The translations under genes and the position numbers were made by a program. From Klebsiella pneumoniae (GTDB taxonomy: Bacteria > Pseudomonadota > Gammaproteobacteria > Steroidobacterales > Steroidobacteraceae), in contig CAMAQZ010000002.1 in NCBI GenBank assembly GCA_945860725.1, positions 1 to 64,000 on the forward strand: a stretch of 64,000 nucleotides of DNA, read 5' to 3'. Positions within the stretch are counted from its first letter, which is position 1. Each line of letters opens with the position of its first letter. The notes beneath the pieces are model-generated. The model was not told the DNA's origin. It made no database searches and saw only the letters and a list, made by a program, of their open reading frames with translations. Below are positions 46,743 through 57,353 of the stretch, one piece after another.

Positions 46743-47578
46743 TGCGGTTGCGACAGGGCAGGGCGCGACGCGCCGCGGGTACCCAAGTGGTCGTCATCAC
46801 CGACAGCACCCAGGGGCTGGGGTTCGGCTACGCGCAGGCCTTCCTGCATCGCGGACACCATGTGGTCATCAGCGGGCACACCCAGTCCTTGGTCGATGAA
46901 GCGATCGACCGCCTCGAGGCCGATGCCGTGGTGGGTGGCGGTGCTGCGATCGGTCAAGCCTGTGATGTGACGGACCGTGCGCAGCTGCAGTCGCTTTGGG
47001 GATTCACGGTGCGCAGTTTCGGTCCGGTCGGGATCTGGCTGCACAACACGGACCCTGCACGCCCCGGCACCGCCATCGGCGCCCTGAATTCGGCGGAAGT
47101 CGCTGTCGCAGGGCTGTCTGCGCAGCTACACGGTGGCAAGCTGTACCTGAATCTCGGGTGTGACGGAGCGATCGGACGCATCGTCCCCGGTATGACGGTC
47201 GACTCAGACACCCAAGACGAGTTGAAACGTGTCGCAGATTCTTTGGTCGTGGCACGGCATAAGACCGGTGACAGCCGCGTGCTGATCGGTACCATCAGCC
47301 CCGGGGTCAGCGTCACCGAGGGGCTGCTGCGCGCGCTGCGCGCGCTGCCACCGGAGGTGCGGGGCAAGGCGCTGCGGCGTCTCGGCTTCATCGGCGATCA
47401 TGTTGCCACGACCACCTCGTGGATCGTCGAGCGCGTCCTCGCCAACGACCGTCAGGGTCATGACATCACCTGGCTCACCCCCGCGCGCTTGCTGCGTCGC
47501 GGCCTCGGTTGGTTGTTCGGTGCCAAGCGCGATCTTCTTGCGCGCTACAAGCTCGACGAACGGGGCGGATCCCCCTGA
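46742..47578 (+). CDS. Atypical short-chain dehydrogenase/reductase-like protein
   Basis: 278 aa. Rossmann-type start VVVITDSTQGLGFGYAQAFL with basic residues before it; NAD-binding Asp in CDVTDRAQL; IWLHNTDPARPG at the NNAG position. The usual YxxxK catalytic pair is not recognisable (the region reads TQDELKRVADSLVVARHKTG), although the following VLIGTISPGVSVTEGLL is SDR-like. This pattern is reminiscent of the NOL/NYC1-type SDR branch. It may be catalytically unusual or inactive. It is translationally coupled to fghA. Confidence 0.75.
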   Translation: MRLRQGRARRAAGTQVVVITDSTQGLGFGYAQAFLHRGHHVVISGHTQSLVDEAIDRLEADAVVGGGAAIGQACDVTDRAQLQSLWGFTVRSFGPVGIWLHNTDPARPGTAIGALNSAEVAVAGLSAQLHGGKLYLNLGCDGAIGRIVPGMTVDSDTQDELKRVADSLVVARHKTGDSRVLIGTISPGVSVTEGLLRALRALPPEVRGKALRRLGFIGDHVATTTSWIVERVLANDRQGHDITWLTPARLLRRGLGWLFGAKRDLLARYKLDERGGSP

Positions 47579-47715
47579 GCGGTCCGACACACGCCGCCAC
47601 GGTCGCTGCGTGGGAATCGGGCGATGGTTTCATCACCGCGGACGTCACGCTCTGGGTGTTGCGGAGCGGCGCGCCGAGGGCGGTCGCGGGTCGCATCGAG
47701 TGCACGGGTCCCTGA
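47575..47715 (+). other. Possible short coding remnant after the SDR gene
   Basis: An open frame of 46 codons starting at a CTG (CTGA overlap with the SDR stop) reads WESGDGFITADVTLWVLRSG and ends IECTGP. The third codon position is strongly GC-rich, as in real genes here. There is no ATG, GTG or TTG start. It could be a rare-start micro-gene or a fragment of a lost gene; I cannot assign a family. Confidence 0.2.
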
Positions 47716-47728
47716 CGGCCCGCAACGG

Positions 47729-48949
47729 TCACTCGTAGCGCAGCGCCTCGATCGGGTCGAGCGAGGCGGCCTTGGAGGCAGGTGCGATGCCGAACACCAA
47801 GCCCACCAGCGCCGAGAAACCCGCCGCAGCGAGCATCACCCAGATCGGGACATTGGCGGGCGGGAAATTCGGGATCAGTGCTGCGATGCCCATGCCCGCG
47901 AGCAGCCCGAGCACGATGCCGATGAGGCCGCCGAGCAGCGACAACAGCGCCGCTTCGAGCAGGAACTGGGTGAGGATGTCACGGCGCGTCGCGCCGAGCG
48001 CCTTGAGGATGCCGATCTCCCGCGTCCGCTCGGTCACCGACACCAGCATGATATTCATGATGCCGATGCCGCCGACCAACAGCGAGATGCCGACGATGCC
48101 GGCGAGCACTGCGGTCGCGGTGGTGGTGATCTGGTTGAATTGTTTGACGAAGGAATCAGCGGCTTTGATCTCGAAGTCGTCTGCCGTACCAGCCCGCAGT
48201 TTCCGCGAGCCGCGCACCGCGCGCGAGGCACGATCGCGCACCTGGCTGAGCTCCGCGAGGTTCGCGACCGTGAAGGAGACTTCCATATAGGGCCGCTCGA
48301 AGGTACCGGTCAATGACCGTGCGACCGAAAACGGAATGAACATCCGGTTGTCTTGGCTGAAACCGAGTATGTCGCCGCGTTTCTCGAGCAGTCCGACCAC
48401 CTTGAACCATTCGCGACCGACGAGCACGAACTCACCGACCGGGTCGGTCGGCATCTTAAGGTCGTCGCGCACTTGTGTGCCGATGACGACCACACGGCGT
48501 CCGCCACGGTCGTCGCTGGCCGTCAAGAACCGCCCCTTGAAGGTCGACACCCCGAGCGTCGCCTGTGCGTCTTCGGTGCTGCCGAGGATCTGTGGCGCGG
48601 TGTTGCGGGTCTTCCAGCTGACGGCGCCGAGTTGCGCGCGGAGGATCGGCGCCACGTTCTGCACACCAGGGACCCGATAGCGCAGCACCTCGATGTCCTC
48701 GAAGGACAGGGTATTGATTCGACCGGTGCGGAAATTCTGTTGCTCGTTGACCGCCTGGAGGGTGAGGGAGTTGCTGCCGAGGTCGGAAAATTGGTCGCGG
48801 ATCGAGTCGGTGAAACCCTGCAGTACAGACACGACGGCGATCACCGCCATGGTGCCGATGAGGATGCCGAGCGTCGTCAGGAAGCTGCGCAAGCGATGGG
48901 CATTGAGGCTCGCTAGCGCGGCGCGGAAGGCTTCGCCGAGCGCGTTCAT
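47729..48949 (-). CDS. MacB-like ABC transporter permease (FtsX fold)
   Basis: 406 aa from ATG 48949. First helix within [25 protein letters not shown] large periplasmic domain (about 45-280) is of MacB_PCD type. Three C-terminal helices include [29 protein letters not shown], ending in [21 protein letters not shown]. Unlike E. coli MacB the ATPase is encoded separately, overlapping by 4 nt. With the ATPase and the HlyD-type protein it should form a mechanotransmission exporter. The substrate is unknown. Confidence 0.94.
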   Translation of the reverse strand: MNALGEAFRAALASLNAHRLRSFLTTLGILIGTMAVIAVVSVLQGFTDSIRDQFSDLGSNSLTLQAVNEQQNFRTGRINTLSFEDIEVLRYRVPGVQNVAPILRAQLGAVSWKTRNTAPQILGSTEDAQATLGVSTFKGRFLTASDDRGGRRVVVIGTQVRDDLKMPTDPVGEFVLVGREWFKVVGLLEKRGDILGFSQDNRMFIPFSVARSLTGTFERPYMEVSFTVANLAELSQVRDRASRAVRGSRKLRAGTADDFEIKAADSFVKQFNQITTTATAVLAGIVGISLLVGGIGIMNIMLVSVTERTREIGILKALGATRRDILTQFLLEAALLSLLGGLIGIVLGLLAGMGIAALIPNFPPANVPIWVMLAAAGFSALVGLVFGIAPASKAASLDPIEALRYE

Positions 48950-49635
48950 GCGGCGCGCGCCGTGTTGATCTGATCCTCGACGATACGGCCATCGAACACG
49001 CGCACGGTCCGGCGGCAATGCGCCGCGATATCGGGCTCATGGGTCACCACGATGACGGTCTGGCCGGAGCTGTGCAGCGCATCGAAGAGCGCCATGATCT
49101 CGGCGGAGGTCCGCGAGTCGAGGTTGCCGGTGGGCTCGTCGGCGAGCAGGATCGAGGGCTCGCCGACGAGCGCGCGCGCCACGGCGACGCGCTGGCGCTG
49201 CCCGCCCGAGAGCTGGTTGGGACGGTGGTCCAGGCGATCGCCGAGACCGACCCCGGCGAGCGCGCTCTCGGCGCGTCCGCGCCGTTCGGCGGCGGACATG
49301 GGCCGGTACATCAAAGGTTGCATGACGTTCTGCAGCGCAGTCTGCCGGGGCAGCAGGTGGAAGCTCTGGAAGACGAAGCCGATCTCACGGTTACGCACGG
49401 TGGCGAGTTCGTCGTCGCGCAAAGAGGACGTGTCGCGGCCGTTCAGAATGTAGCGCCCCTCGGTCGGAGAATCGAGGCAGCCCAAGATGTTCATCAGCGT
49501 CGATTTGCCTGAGCCGGAGGGACCGATCAACGCCACGTATTCGTTGCGACCGATGGAGAGGTCTACGCCCGCGAGCGCGAGCACCGTCTCCCCGCCGAGC
49601 ACATACCGCTTGACGATGCCCTGCAGTTCGATCAT
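48946..49635 (-). CDS. MacB/LolD-type ABC transporter ATPase
   Basis: 229 aa. Walker [21 protein letters not shown]-loop [19 protein letters not shown], signature [17 protein letters not shown], Walker [18 protein letters not shown]-loop VVTHEPDIA. The ADEPTGNLD form is typical of the MacB/LolD/FtsE branch. It overlaps both neighbours by 4 nt, so the three exporter genes are translationally coupled. Confidence 0.96.
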   Translation of the reverse strand: MIELQGIVKRYVLGGETVLALAGVDLSIGRNEYVALIGPSGSGKSTLMNILGCLDSPTEGRYILNGRDTSSLRDDELATVRNREIGFVFQSFHLLPRQTALQNVMQPLMYRPMSAAERRGRAESALAGVGLGDRLDHRPNQLSGGQRQRVAVARALVGEPSILLADEPTGNLDSRTSAEIMALFDALHSSGQTVIVVTHEPDIAAHCRRTVRVFDGRIVEDQINTARAA

Positions 49636-50858
49636 CCGTCCGAATCCGCGCCCGCGGCGTCTGCTGAGCCGTCTTCCTCGTCCTTGGGGCGGTCTTTGGC
49701 TTCCATCGGCCGGACCGTATCACCGTCCTTCAGGCGTCGCAGCGCACGCGACGGACCGGTGATGATGCGATCGCCCGCCTTGATGCCGGAGACGACGGTC
49801 TCCCAACGGTCGTCCGATAAGCCCGTGGTGATCTCGGTCTTGCGGGCCTTGCCCGAGACATCGACCCAGACCGAACGCCGGACGACATCGCGATCGGGGC
49901 TCTCCGTGACCACCGACTCGACCGGCACGGCGAGGCTGCGTTGGCCGTCGCCGAGGTAGATCACCGCCCGCGCGCTCATGCCGGAGCGCAGTTGCAGGCC
50001 GGCCGGCGGCGACAGCGCAAGGGTGACTCGGTAGGAGCGGCCTTGGCCGTCGATGGTGGGTGCGAGAGCGATCTTGGTCACTTTGCCGGTGAGGGCGGTG
50101 TCCTGGTATGCCGCGGCGAAGACATCAGCCGATTGGTCGAGCTTGATCTTGGCGATGTCCCCTTCATCGACCTTTACCTCTGCCTGGATCGCCGACGTGT
50201 CGGCGATCTTCATCAACTGCGCGCCGGCGAGCGAGGCGGTTGAGGGGATCGCGACCTCGCCGGCCTTGATGGGCAACGACACGATGCGCCCGGCGATCGG
50301 TGCACGGATCTCCGTCTTGCTGCGTTGCTCGCGGGCATCGGCCAACTGCGAGAGGGCGCGCTGCAGCGCCTCTTCGGCGCTTTTGAGGTCTGCCTCGGCC
50401 AGCACGGACTGGTTGCGGTCTTCGTCGAGACGGTTCCGGTCGATCAGGTTTGAAGCGGCAAGTTTCTGGCTGCGTTCGTACTGCTGGCGGCGCAGCGCCA
50501 CGACCGCGCGTTGGCGATCGATGCTGATGCGGTTCTGGCGGACGCCGGCCTCTTCACGGGTGATGATATTGTTGTAGGTCTCGGGATCGAGCCTCAACAG
50601 CAGTTGACCTTTCTCGACCACATCGCCTTCCTGCACCGCGATGCTCGCCACCCGGGCGAGGACCTCGGCGGTCAGGTTGACCTCGACTTCGAAGGCGAGC
50701 AGCCCGGAGGCGAGGATGCTGGGACGCACCGCCTGCAAGGCGGCGGGCGAGATCTCGACGGCCGTACCGCCCCCTCCGCCTGGACGCTTGAGCGCGAGTG
50801 GCACGATGATGGCGAGTGCGACGAGTCCGGCGGCGAGCCATTTGCGTGGGATGTTCAT
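49632..50858 (-). CDS. MacA-like periplasmic adaptor (HlyD family)
   Basis: 408 aa. N-terminal membrane anchor ([17 protein letters not shown]), then biotinyl-lipoyl-like halves ([45 protein letters not shown]) flanking an alpha-helical hairpin rich in Arg/Gln/Ala (about 100-180). A beta-barrel domain and membrane-proximal domain follow. The C-terminus is very acidic. It should connect the MacB-like permease to an outer-membrane factor, which is not encoded in this window. Confidence 0.94.
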   Translation of the reverse strand: MNIPRKWLAAGLVALAIIVPLALKRPGGGGGTAVEISPAALQAVRPSILASGLLAFEVEVNLTAEVLARVASIAVQEGDVVEKGQLLLRLDPETYNNIITREEAGVRQNRISIDRQRAVVALRRQQYERSQKLAASNLIDRNRLDEDRNQSVLAEADLKSAEEALQRALSQLADAREQRSKTEIRAPIAGRIVSLPIKAGEVAIPSTASLAGAQLMKIADTSAIQAEVKVDEGDIAKIKLDQSADVFAAAYQDTALTGKVTKIALAPTIDGQGRSYRVTLALSPPAGLQLRSGMSARAVIYLGDGQRSLAVPVESVVTESPDRDVVRRSVWVDVSGKARKTEITTGLSDDRWETVVSGIKAGDRIITGPSRALRRLKDGDTVRPMEAKDRPKDEEDGSADAAGADSDG

Positions 50859-50861
50859 GGA

Positions 50862-51590
50862 TCAGGCCAGCAGCGCTTTGACGGCTTGGAACCCGAACAC
50901 CAAGGCGTACGGGAGCGCAGCGATGCTGATCGCAGCACCCCATCCGCCGCGGCTCCAGAGCTTCCAGCCAAGGGCTGCCAAACCGATGGACCAGAGAAAC
51001 AGGAAGCTGAATGAACCCGCCAACCCCTTCCAGGGGCTGTCGACTGCCAGTTGCACCAGCATGGGATCGAGGGTGGTGTAGGACAGGGCGTCGATGAAGG
51101 TCTGTGGCGTCATGCTGAGCGTGCCGTAGATGCCGAGCAGGGAGGCCAGGATGCCCGGCATCGACGACCAGCCGGCGAGCGCCAAGCCCTGCTTGAAGGC
51201 GACGGCAAGGCCGGTGACCTTGCCGGCGAGCAGGAAGTAGAGCGCGAGCACGCACATCATCAGAACCGAGCCCAGCGCCGCGCCGATGGTGCTCGGCCAC
51301 AGCATCATCGCCGAGCTGCCGCCTGGGGCGGCGATCGCATCGGCTTGTTGCTGGGTCAGCTCGTCACCTGCCCGTTCTATGGTGGTGCGGATGAAGAACT
51401 CGGGATCGACCTTGCTGAAATAGAGGTAGACGAACAGGGTGCCGACCACAGAAAGCAGGATCACGGGGAGCCAGCCGCTCGGCTTTTCGTATTGCCGGAG
51501 GAGCACGGGACCGGGCTGCAGGAAGATGTCGGTGAGGTCTTGCAAGGGGATCTCCGGCAGGCGATTGCGCGATGCAGTGCGTGAGGTCAT
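50862..51590 (-). CDS. YIP1 family membrane protein
   Basis: 242 aa, about five transmembrane helices from residue 42 on (LPVILLSVVGTLFVYLYF, IGAALGSVLMMCVLALYFLLAG, MPGILASLLGIYG, SFSFLFLWSIGLAALGWKLW, ALPYALVFGFQAVKALLA). Bacterial Yip1-domain proteins are poorly characterised. The start at 51590 is the first ATG of the conserved part; an in-frame upstream ATG also exists. It lies 3 nt upstream of the macA-like gene, probably the first gene of the exporter operon. Confidence 0.8.
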   Translation of the reverse strand: MTSRTASRNRLPEIPLQDLTDIFLQPGPVLLRQYEKPSGWLPVILLSVVGTLFVYLYFSKVDPEFFIRTTIERAGDELTQQQADAIAAPGGSSAMMLWPSTIGAALGSVLMMCVLALYFLLAGKVTGLAVAFKQGLALAGWSSMPGILASLLGIYGTLSMTPQTFIDALSYTTLDPMLVQLAVDSPWKGLAGSFSFLFLWSIGLAALGWKLWSRGGWGAAISIAALPYALVFGFQAVKALLA

Positions 51591-51648
51591 ATATTTTGCC
51601 AGAATCACCGCCTGCGCGAGCATCCAACCGATCATCGAGGTGCCTACC

Positions 51649-52068
51649 ATGACCCTGCCCGTCCCCGCCCGCTCTTTGGCCCTGATTTTGCTGCTCCTGC
51701 CGCTGTCCTCGGCCTGCGTCTCTGGCCTCGCCCGCAAGGACGAGGGTGCGCAGTTCAACTATGTCGACTACGCGGGTGAGCCGGTCGACACCGCGCGGAC
51801 GCTGGGTGAGATCAATGGCTGGACATCGGTATCGCGCAACCAGCTCGTCATCTGGACCGGTGTCAACGAGGCGTGGTTGCTCAAGGTCTGGGACACCTGC
51901 CGCGATCTCACTTTTGCCAACGCCATCAGCGTCACCCGGGCAGGGCGTCAGGTCAGCCGGTTCGACGCCGTGCGGGTGGGGGAAGATCGCTGCCAGATCA
52001 CCGAGATCCGTGCGGTCGATGTGAAGCAGATGAAGGCCGATCGCAAGGCTGCGAACGCTGCGCCATAA
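51649..52068 (+). CDS. Small lipoprotein, DUF6491-like
   Basis: 139 aa with a lipoprotein signal: hydrophobic ALILLLLPLSSAC, lipobox ending at Cys23. The mature domain has FNYVDYAGEPVDTARTLGEI, LVIWTGVNEAWLLKVWDTC and RCQITEIRAVDVKQMK, with two further cysteines that may pair. The function is unknown. It is divergent from the YIP1 gene with a 58-nt intergenic region. Confidence 0.8.
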   Translation: MTLPVPARSLALILLLLPLSSACVSGLARKDEGAQFNYVDYAGEPVDTARTLGEINGWTSVSRNQLVIWTGVNEAWLLKVWDTCRDLTFANAISVTRAGRQVSRFDAVRVGEDRCQITEIRAVDVKQMKADRKAANAAP

Positions 52069-52168
52069 TCGCCGTGTGAGCGCTCTCCAGGATCAAGCCG
52101 CCCTGCCACCGATCGTCGCCGAGCCTGCGTCCGACCGGCTGCGGGCCTGCTGAGCATCAGCTGAACCC

Positions 52169-53068
52169 ATGCCCCTCTCGTACCTAGACCGTCTCGAGGC
52201 TGACGCGATCCACGTGATCCGCGAAGTCGTCGCCGAATGCGCGCGGCCGGTATTGCTCTATTCCATCGGCAAAGACAGTAGTGCGCTGCTGCATCTCGTG
52301 CGCAAGGCGTTCCATCCCGCACGCCCGCCGTTGCCGATGCTGCACATCGACACCACCTGGAAGTTCCGCGACATGTATGCGCTGCGCGATCGTGCAGCGC
52401 TTACGGCTGGCATGGATCTGATCGTGCATACCAACCCAGAAGGTTTGGCGGCGGGCGTCTCGCCGCTGACCCACGGCGCATCGCATCACACCGATGTGAT
52501 GAAGACGCAGGCGTTGCGTCAAGCCCTCGACGCGCACCGTTTCGATGCAGCCTTCGGCGGCGCACGCCGTGACGAGGAGAAGAGCCGTGCCAAGGAGCGT
52601 GTCGTGTCGGTGCGCTCGGTCGGCCATCGCTGGGATCCGCGGGCGCAACGTCCCGAATTCGGTTCGCTCTACAACCTCGGCTGCGGACCTGCCGAGACGC
52701 TGCGGGTGTTCCCGTTGTCCGACTGGACGGAGCTCGATGTCTGGGAATACATCGCGCGCGAGGGTATCGAAGTGGTGCCGCTCTATTTTGCGGCGCTGCG
52801 GCAGGTGGTGCAGCGCGAGGGGCAGTGGATCGTGCGGGACGATGAGCGGATGGCGCTCGGCCCGCAGGAGCAGCCACAACTGCGCCAGGTCCGCTTCCGC
52901 ACCCTCGGCTGTTGGCCCTTGACGGGCGCGATCGACAGTCCCGCGGAGTCCCTGCAGGAGATCATCGCCGAGATGCGCGCCACCCGGTTCTCCGAGCGGC
53001 AAGGCCGGATGATCGACCATGATCCGGGCGCCTCCATGGAGATCAAGAAGCGCGAGGGATATTTTTGA
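52169..53068 (+). CDS. cysD: Sulfate adenylyltransferase subunit 2
   Basis: 299 aa. PP-loop variant [71 protein letters not shown]-terminal [11 protein letters not shown] and KKREGYF are diagnostic of CysD. With CysN it activates sulfate to APS. It begins the cysD-cysNC-cysQ operon; cysNC follows with a TGATG overlap. The 100 nt upstream (52069-52168) hold no recognised element. Confidence 0.97.
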   Translation: MPLSYLDRLEADAIHVIREVVAECARPVLLYSIGKDSSALLHLVRKAFHPARPPLPMLHIDTTWKFRDMYALRDRAALTAGMDLIVHTNPEGLAAGVSPLTHGASHHTDVMKTQALRQALDAHRFDAAFGGARRDEEKSRAKERVVSVRSVGHRWDPRAQRPEFGSLYNLGCGPAETLRVFPLSDWTELDVWEYIAREGIEVVPLYFAALRQVVQREGQWIVRDDERMALGPQEQPQLRQVRFRTLGCWPLTGAIDSPAESLQEIIAEMRATRFSERQGRMIDHDPGASMEIKKREGYF

Positions 53069-54945
53069 TGGCTGCCGGTACGACCGGGGCCGACGACAGA
53101 GGTCTGCTGCGCGTCCTTGCCTGCGGCTCGGTGGACGACGGCAAGTCCTCGCTGCTCGGTCGATTGCTGCACGAGCTTGACGCAATCCCTGACGATCAGC
53201 GACGCACGCTGGAGGCGGACTCGCGGCGGGTCGGCACCCGGGGTGGGACGGTCGATTACGCGCTGCTCTTCGACGGCCTTGCCGCCGAGCGCGAGCAAGG
53301 CATCACCATCGATGTCGCCTGGCGGCAGTTCGCGACGCTGCGCAGACGGTTCATCGTCGCGGATGCGCCGGGTCACGAACAGTACACCCGCAATATGGCG
53401 ACCGGTGCCGCGGCCGCCGACGTGGCGATCCTGTTGGTGGACGCCCGCAAGGGGCTGCTGCCGCAGACCTGGCGGCATGCACGCATCGCCGCGCTGTTCG
53501 GTGTGCAGCGCGTGGTGTTGGCCGTGAACAAGATGGATCTGGTCGACTGGTCGGAGGGTGTCTTCGGCCAGATCGTCGAGGCCTTCCATGACGCCGCCCT
53601 GCGGATGGGTTTTGTCGAGGCAGCGGCGATTCCGATGTCAGCGGTGGAGGGCGAGGGTGTCGCGGTGCGTGGTCTGCGCATGCCGTGGTATCGCGGACCG
53701 TGTCTTTTGGAGTGGCTGGAGGGTGTGGCGCTGCCGTTGGCCGATGCGCAGGACGGTGCCTGCCTGCCGATCCAATATGTCATCCGGCCGGATGCGGATT
53801 TCCGCGGCTACGCTGGCCGTCTTGCGCGCGGTCGGTTGCGACCGGGCGATCGCTTGCGCGTCCAGCGCTCGGGATCCGAGACCCGGGTATCGAGGCTCGT
53901 CGCGCTCGACGGTGATGTGTCCGAGGCCATCGCCGGTGAGTCGGTGATGGTGGTGACCGACAGCGAGGTCGATATCGGGCGTGGGGATCTGTTGGTCGGC
54001 GCCGAGACGCCGCTCGAGATGGCCGACCAGTTCGAGGCGACGCTGGTGTGGGTGGATGACGAGCCATTGCTGCCCGGTCGTCAATACGATTTCAAGCTCG
54101 GTCCGCAGCGCGCGCGCGCCAGCGTGAACCCGCTCAAGTACCGCATCGATCCGGGTTCCGATGAGCGGCTCGCAACTGAGCGGCTCGAGCTCAATGATAT
54201 CGGGGTCGGCGAGTTGTCGCTCGATCGCCTCGTCGCGTTCGCCCCGCATGCCCGACACCGCGAGCTCGGTGGCTTCATACTGGTCGATCGGTCGACCCAA
54301 CGCACGGCGGCCTTCGGCCTGCTGCACTTCGCGTTGCACCGCGCACGCAATGTCCGCTGGCAGGCGCTCGGCATCGACCGCGAGGCGCGGGCGCGTCAGA
54401 AGCAGCAGCAGCCCGCGGTGCTTTGGTTCACGGGGCTGTCGGGCGCCGGCAAGTCGACTATCGCCAACCTCGTCGAGCAGCGCTTGGTCGAACTTGGTCG
54501 GCATACCTATTTGCTCGATGGCGACAACGTCCGCCACGGCCTCAATCGCGATCTCGGATTCACCCAGCAGGACCGTGTCGAGAACGTGCGGCGTGTCACC
54601 GAGGTCGCGGCGTTGATGGCGGACGCCGGGCTGATCGTGCTGGTGGCGATGATCTCACCGTTCCGTGCCGAGCGTGCGCAGGCGCGTGAACGCCTCGCCT
54701 CATCCGGTTTTGTCGAGGTGTTCATCGACACCCCGTTGGCGGTCGCGGAGTCACGCGATATCAAGGGACTCTATGCGCGGGCGCGCGCCGGGGAACTGCG
54801 TAACTTCACGGGCGTCGATTCCCCTTACGAACCGCCGCTTGAGCCGGACATCCACATCGACACCGGTGCGTCGACACCGGTGGCTGCGGCGGAGCAGATC
54901 GTCGCTGCATTGCTGGCGGATGCCGTGTCCCGGGCATCGGCGTGA
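53068..54945 (+). CDS. cysNC: Bifunctional sulfate adenylyltransferase subunit 1 / adenylylsulfate kinase
   Basis: 625 aa. Residues 1-430 are the GTPase Cys[60 protein letters not shown]. Residues 440-625 are APS kinase Cys[61 protein letters not shown] and [11 protein letters not shown]. It produces APS and then PAPS. I chose ATG 53068 over a TTG one codon upstream. The fusion is common in proteobacteria. Confidence 0.97.
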   Translation: MAAGTTGADDRGLLRVLACGSVDDGKSSLLGRLLHELDAIPDDQRRTLEADSRRVGTRGGTVDYALLFDGLAAEREQGITIDVAWRQFATLRRRFIVADAPGHEQYTRNMATGAAAADVAILLVDARKGLLPQTWRHARIAALFGVQRVVLAVNKMDLVDWSEGVFGQIVEAFHDAALRMGFVEAAAIPMSAVEGEGVAVRGLRMPWYRGPCLLEWLEGVALPLADAQDGACLPIQYVIRPDADFRGYAGRLARGRLRPGDRLRVQRSGSETRVSRLVALDGDVSEAIAGESVMVVTDSEVDIGRGDLLVGAETPLEMADQFEATLVWVDDEPLLPGRQYDFKLGPQRARASVNPLKYRIDPGSDERLATERLELNDIGVGELSLDRLVAFAPHARHRELGGFILVDRSTQRTAAFGLLHFALHRARNVRWQALGIDREARARQKQQQPAVLWFTGLSGAGKSTIANLVEQRLVELGRHTYLLDGDNVRHGLNRDLGFTQQDRVENVRRVTEVAALMADAGLIVLVAMISPFRAERAQARERLASSGFVEVFIDTPLAVAESRDIKGLYARARAGELRNFTGVDSPYEPPLEPDIHIDTGASTPVAAAEQIVAALLADAVSRASA

Positions 54946-55781
54946 GCACCGGCGGTCCGTTGCTTCGATCGGTCCGGGGTCTCGCCCTCGAAGCGGGTGA
55001 GGCGATCGCTGCGATCGAACGTGCGCACCGCGGTGGCGACGGTGCGGCGCTCCGATTGCAGCACAAAGCCGATGAATCGCCGCTCACCGCAGCGGACCTC
55101 GCCGCCCACCAGATCATCACCGCGGGCCTTGCCCGGCTGACACCGGAGTGGCCGGTGGTGTCGGAGGAGGGTGCGCACCTGCCTTACGCCGAGCGGGCCC
55201 ACTGGATGCGGTTCTGGCTGGTCGATCCCCTCGACGGGACCCGCGAGTTCCTCAGCGGCAACGGTGAGTACACGGTCAACATCGCGCTCATCCAGGACGG
55301 CGCGCCGCTGCTCGGCGTGGTGTATGTGCCGGCGACGGGTCTTGGCTACTCGGGCATCGCCGGCGTCGGTGCCTGGCGCTCGCGGGGCGGCCCCGACACG
55401 CTCGAGGCGATCGCTGTCGCGGCGCGCGGTCGAGAGGCGACGCCGCTGCGTCTGGTGGGCAGCCGTTCCCATCGAGGTCAGTCGCTCGATCGATTGCTGG
55501 AGCGCATCGGTCCGCACGAGTTCGTGCCGATGGGCAGTTCCCTCAAATTCTGCGTGCTCGCCGAGGGCGGCGCCGATGTCTATCCACGCCTCGGCCCGAC
55601 CAGTGGCTGGGACACCGCGGCGGGCCATGCGGTGTTGCGCGGTGCCGGGGGACGGGTGCTGCGGCTCGACGGTGCGCCGCTCGACTACAACCGAGGTGAG
55701 GGTTGGCTCAACCCGGATTTCGTCGCCTGTGGCGACAGTCAGGCCGATTGGCCGCGATGGCTGAGGGAGTGCACGGCATGA
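54942..55781 (+). CDS. cysQ: 3'(2'),5'-bisphosphate nucleotidase CysQ
   Basis: 279 aa inositol-monophosphatase fold, starting at a GTG that overlaps the cysNC stop. Metal sites: [11 protein letters not shown] (Glu-Glu), [26 protein letters not shown] (DPLDGT) and [17 protein letters not shown]. It removes the 3'-phosphate from PAP, recycling the by-product of PAPS use. It is coupled to the following gamma-carbonic anhydrase gene (ATGA overlap). Confidence 0.95.
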   Translation: MSTGGPLLRSVRGLALEAGEAIAAIERAHRGGDGAALRLQHKADESPLTAADLAAHQIITAGLARLTPEWPVVSEEGAHLPYAERAHWMRFWLVDPLDGTREFLSGNGEYTVNIALIQDGAPLLGVVYVPATGLGYSGIAGVGAWRSRGGPDTLEAIAVAARGREATPLRLVGSRSHRGQSLDRLLERIGPHEFVPMGSSLKFCVLAEGGADVYPRLGPTSGWDTAAGHAVLRGAGGRVLRLDGAPLDYNRGEGWLNPDFVACGDSQADWPRWLRECTA

Positions 55782-56311
55782 TCTACACCTTGGATGGCCG
55801 GCGGCCGGAGATCTCGCCCGAGGCCTGGGTCGCGCCCTCGGCGGACATCATCGGCAGCGTTCGCCTCGCTGCGGGTTCGAGCGTCTGGTTCAACGCGGTG
55901 CTGCGCGGTGACAACGACCTGATCGACGTCGGCGAAGGCAGCAACGTCCAGGACGGCAGCGTGTTGCACACCGATCCCGGCTTGCCGTTGCGGATCGCCG
56001 CTGCGGTCACCATCGGTCACCAGGTGTTGCTGCATGGGTGCACGGTCGGTGAGGGGGCCTTGGTCGGTAACGGTGCGCGGGTGCTCGACGGCGTGGTCAT
56101 CGGCCGTGGCTGCGTGATCGCAGCGGGCGCGGTGTTGCCGCCCGGCAAGTCATACCCGGACGGCACGTTGGTGATGGGTGCGCCCGGCAAGGTGGTGCGC
56201 GATCTCACACCCGAGGACCGTGCGCGTGCGCGCCTTGCTGCCGAGGCGTATCGAGCGCGTCTCGCGCGTTATCGCGCCTCGTTGCTGCCGTGGACGCCGT
56301 CGGCACCCTGA
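55778..56311 (+). CDS. Gamma-class carbonic anhydrase family protein (YrdA-like)
   Basis: 177 aa left-handed beta-helix protein. Hexapeptide repeats run from about residue 20 to 135. The three metal-binding histidines are in SVLHTDPG and [23 protein letters not shown] and [15 protein letters not shown] are typical. The protein could be a zinc enzyme or a structural homologue; activity is uncertain in this subfamily. It ends antisense to an alpha/beta hydrolase gene (43-nt convergent overlap). Confidence 0.92.
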   Translation: MIYTLDGRRPEISPEAWVAPSADIIGSVRLAAGSSVWFNAVLRGDNDLIDVGEGSNVQDGSVLHTDPGLPLRIAAAVTIGHQVLLHGCTVGEGALVGNGARVLDGVVIGRGCVIAAGAVLPPGKSYPDGTLVMGAPGKVVRDLTPEDRARARLAAEAYRARLARYRASLLPWTPSAP

Positions 56312-57294
56312 GCGGGCGGTAGATCCGCCACGAAGGACAGCATCGTGGCGAGCAACGGCGCCGTGCCGGAGGGCGCGAGGATGTCGCCCGCGAGCACATG
56401 ACGCCCCCGATCCTCGCTTTGCTCGACGGCATGCAGTCGTCGTGCAGGCATCGTCAGTCGTGCATAGGCCTCTTCGATCCGTGCGGGGCTCACGACTTGG
56501 TCCTGCGGTGAGTACACCATGAGCGTCGGTACCTCGATCGTTTCGAGGGGTGATCCGCGTACTTGCCTCACGAGCGCCATCATCGGCACGAGGGCGCGCG
56601 CGGGATAGCGCCAAGTCCAATACTTTGCCTGTTGCGGATTGGCCGGCTGCCAGCGGTATTCCTCGCCGATGAGCGCCCGCTGCAACTGCTCGCCCCAGGG
56701 GCCTGCGAGCAGGTCGGCTTTGCGGTCCCGCGGTCCAAAATTCGGTGAGACCAGCAATTGCGCGACGATGGACTCCGATCCGGGGCGCTGCGTGAGCCAA
56801 AGCGCGAGGGTGCCGCCGGTCGATGTCCCGACCACCAGCACGCGCTCACCGAGCCGGCGCCCGATCGCGAGCGCTTCGGCGGCATCCCGCAGCCAATCGT
56901 CGGCGTTGGCGGCGCCGAGCGCCGCGGGGTTGCGCCCGTGACCGGTGAGGCGGGTGTAGAAAAGGTTGGCGCCGAGTTCGCGGGCGAGCAGGTCGCAGAG
57001 CGGCGCCACTTCTTGGCGGGTGGCGGTATAACCGTGCAGGTAGATCACCGAGAGCGGTGTCCGGCGCCGATCGGCATGCGCCCAGACGATCGTCTTCTCG
57101 GCGCCCGGGACGATATCGCCATGGCGGGCCTCGCTCGCGGTGAGCCAGGTCTGAAGTGCCGCAGGCCCGGCCTCCCAGGCAGGCAGCGCGGGTGCCGTCA
57201 CCTGCGCCGAGACCCGGTGCACTGGACCTGCGAAGAACACGGCAGCGAGCACCAAGATCGATGCGAGCATCGCGAGCGAAAGACGCTTGAACAT
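56269..57294 (-). CDS. Exported alpha/beta hydrolase
   Basis: 341 aa with an N-terminal signal or anchor ([23 protein letters not shown]). Hydrolase landmarks: [33 protein letters not shown], nucleophile [14 protein letters not shown], acid [11 protein letters not shown]. The histidine should lie in the [12 protein letters not shown] stretch. It resembles monoacylglycerol-lipase-like (carboxylesterase) enzymes, but the substrate is unknown. It is divergent from the bchO-like gene (59-nt gap). Confidence 0.85.
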   Translation of the reverse strand: MFKRLSLAMLASILVLAAVFFAGPVHRVSAQVTAPALPAWEAGPAALQTWLTASEARHGDIVPGAEKTIVWAHADRRRTPLSVIYLHGYTATRQEVAPLCDLLARELGANLFYTRLTGHGRNPAALGAANADDWLRDAAEALAIGRRLGERVLVVGTSTGGTLALWLTQRPGSESIVAQLLVSPNFGPRDRKADLLAGPWGEQLQRALIGEEYRWQPANPQQAKYWTWRYPARALVPMMALVRQVRGSPLETIEVPTLMVYSPQDQVVSPARIEEAYARLTMPARRLHAVEQSEDRGRHVLAGDILAPSGTAPLLATMLSFVADLPPAQGADGVHGSNEAR

Positions 57295-57353
57295 GGGCGG
57301 ATGGTAGCGTAGCCGCCCTCACCAGCGCAGCGACTTGAGGGTACGATAAGGCC

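Noticed and set aside
52076-52153. 25-codon GTG frame before cysD as a leader peptide
   Set aside because: No Shine-Dalgarno, no cysteine/methionine run and no attenuator hairpin with T-run; it most likely occurs by chance.
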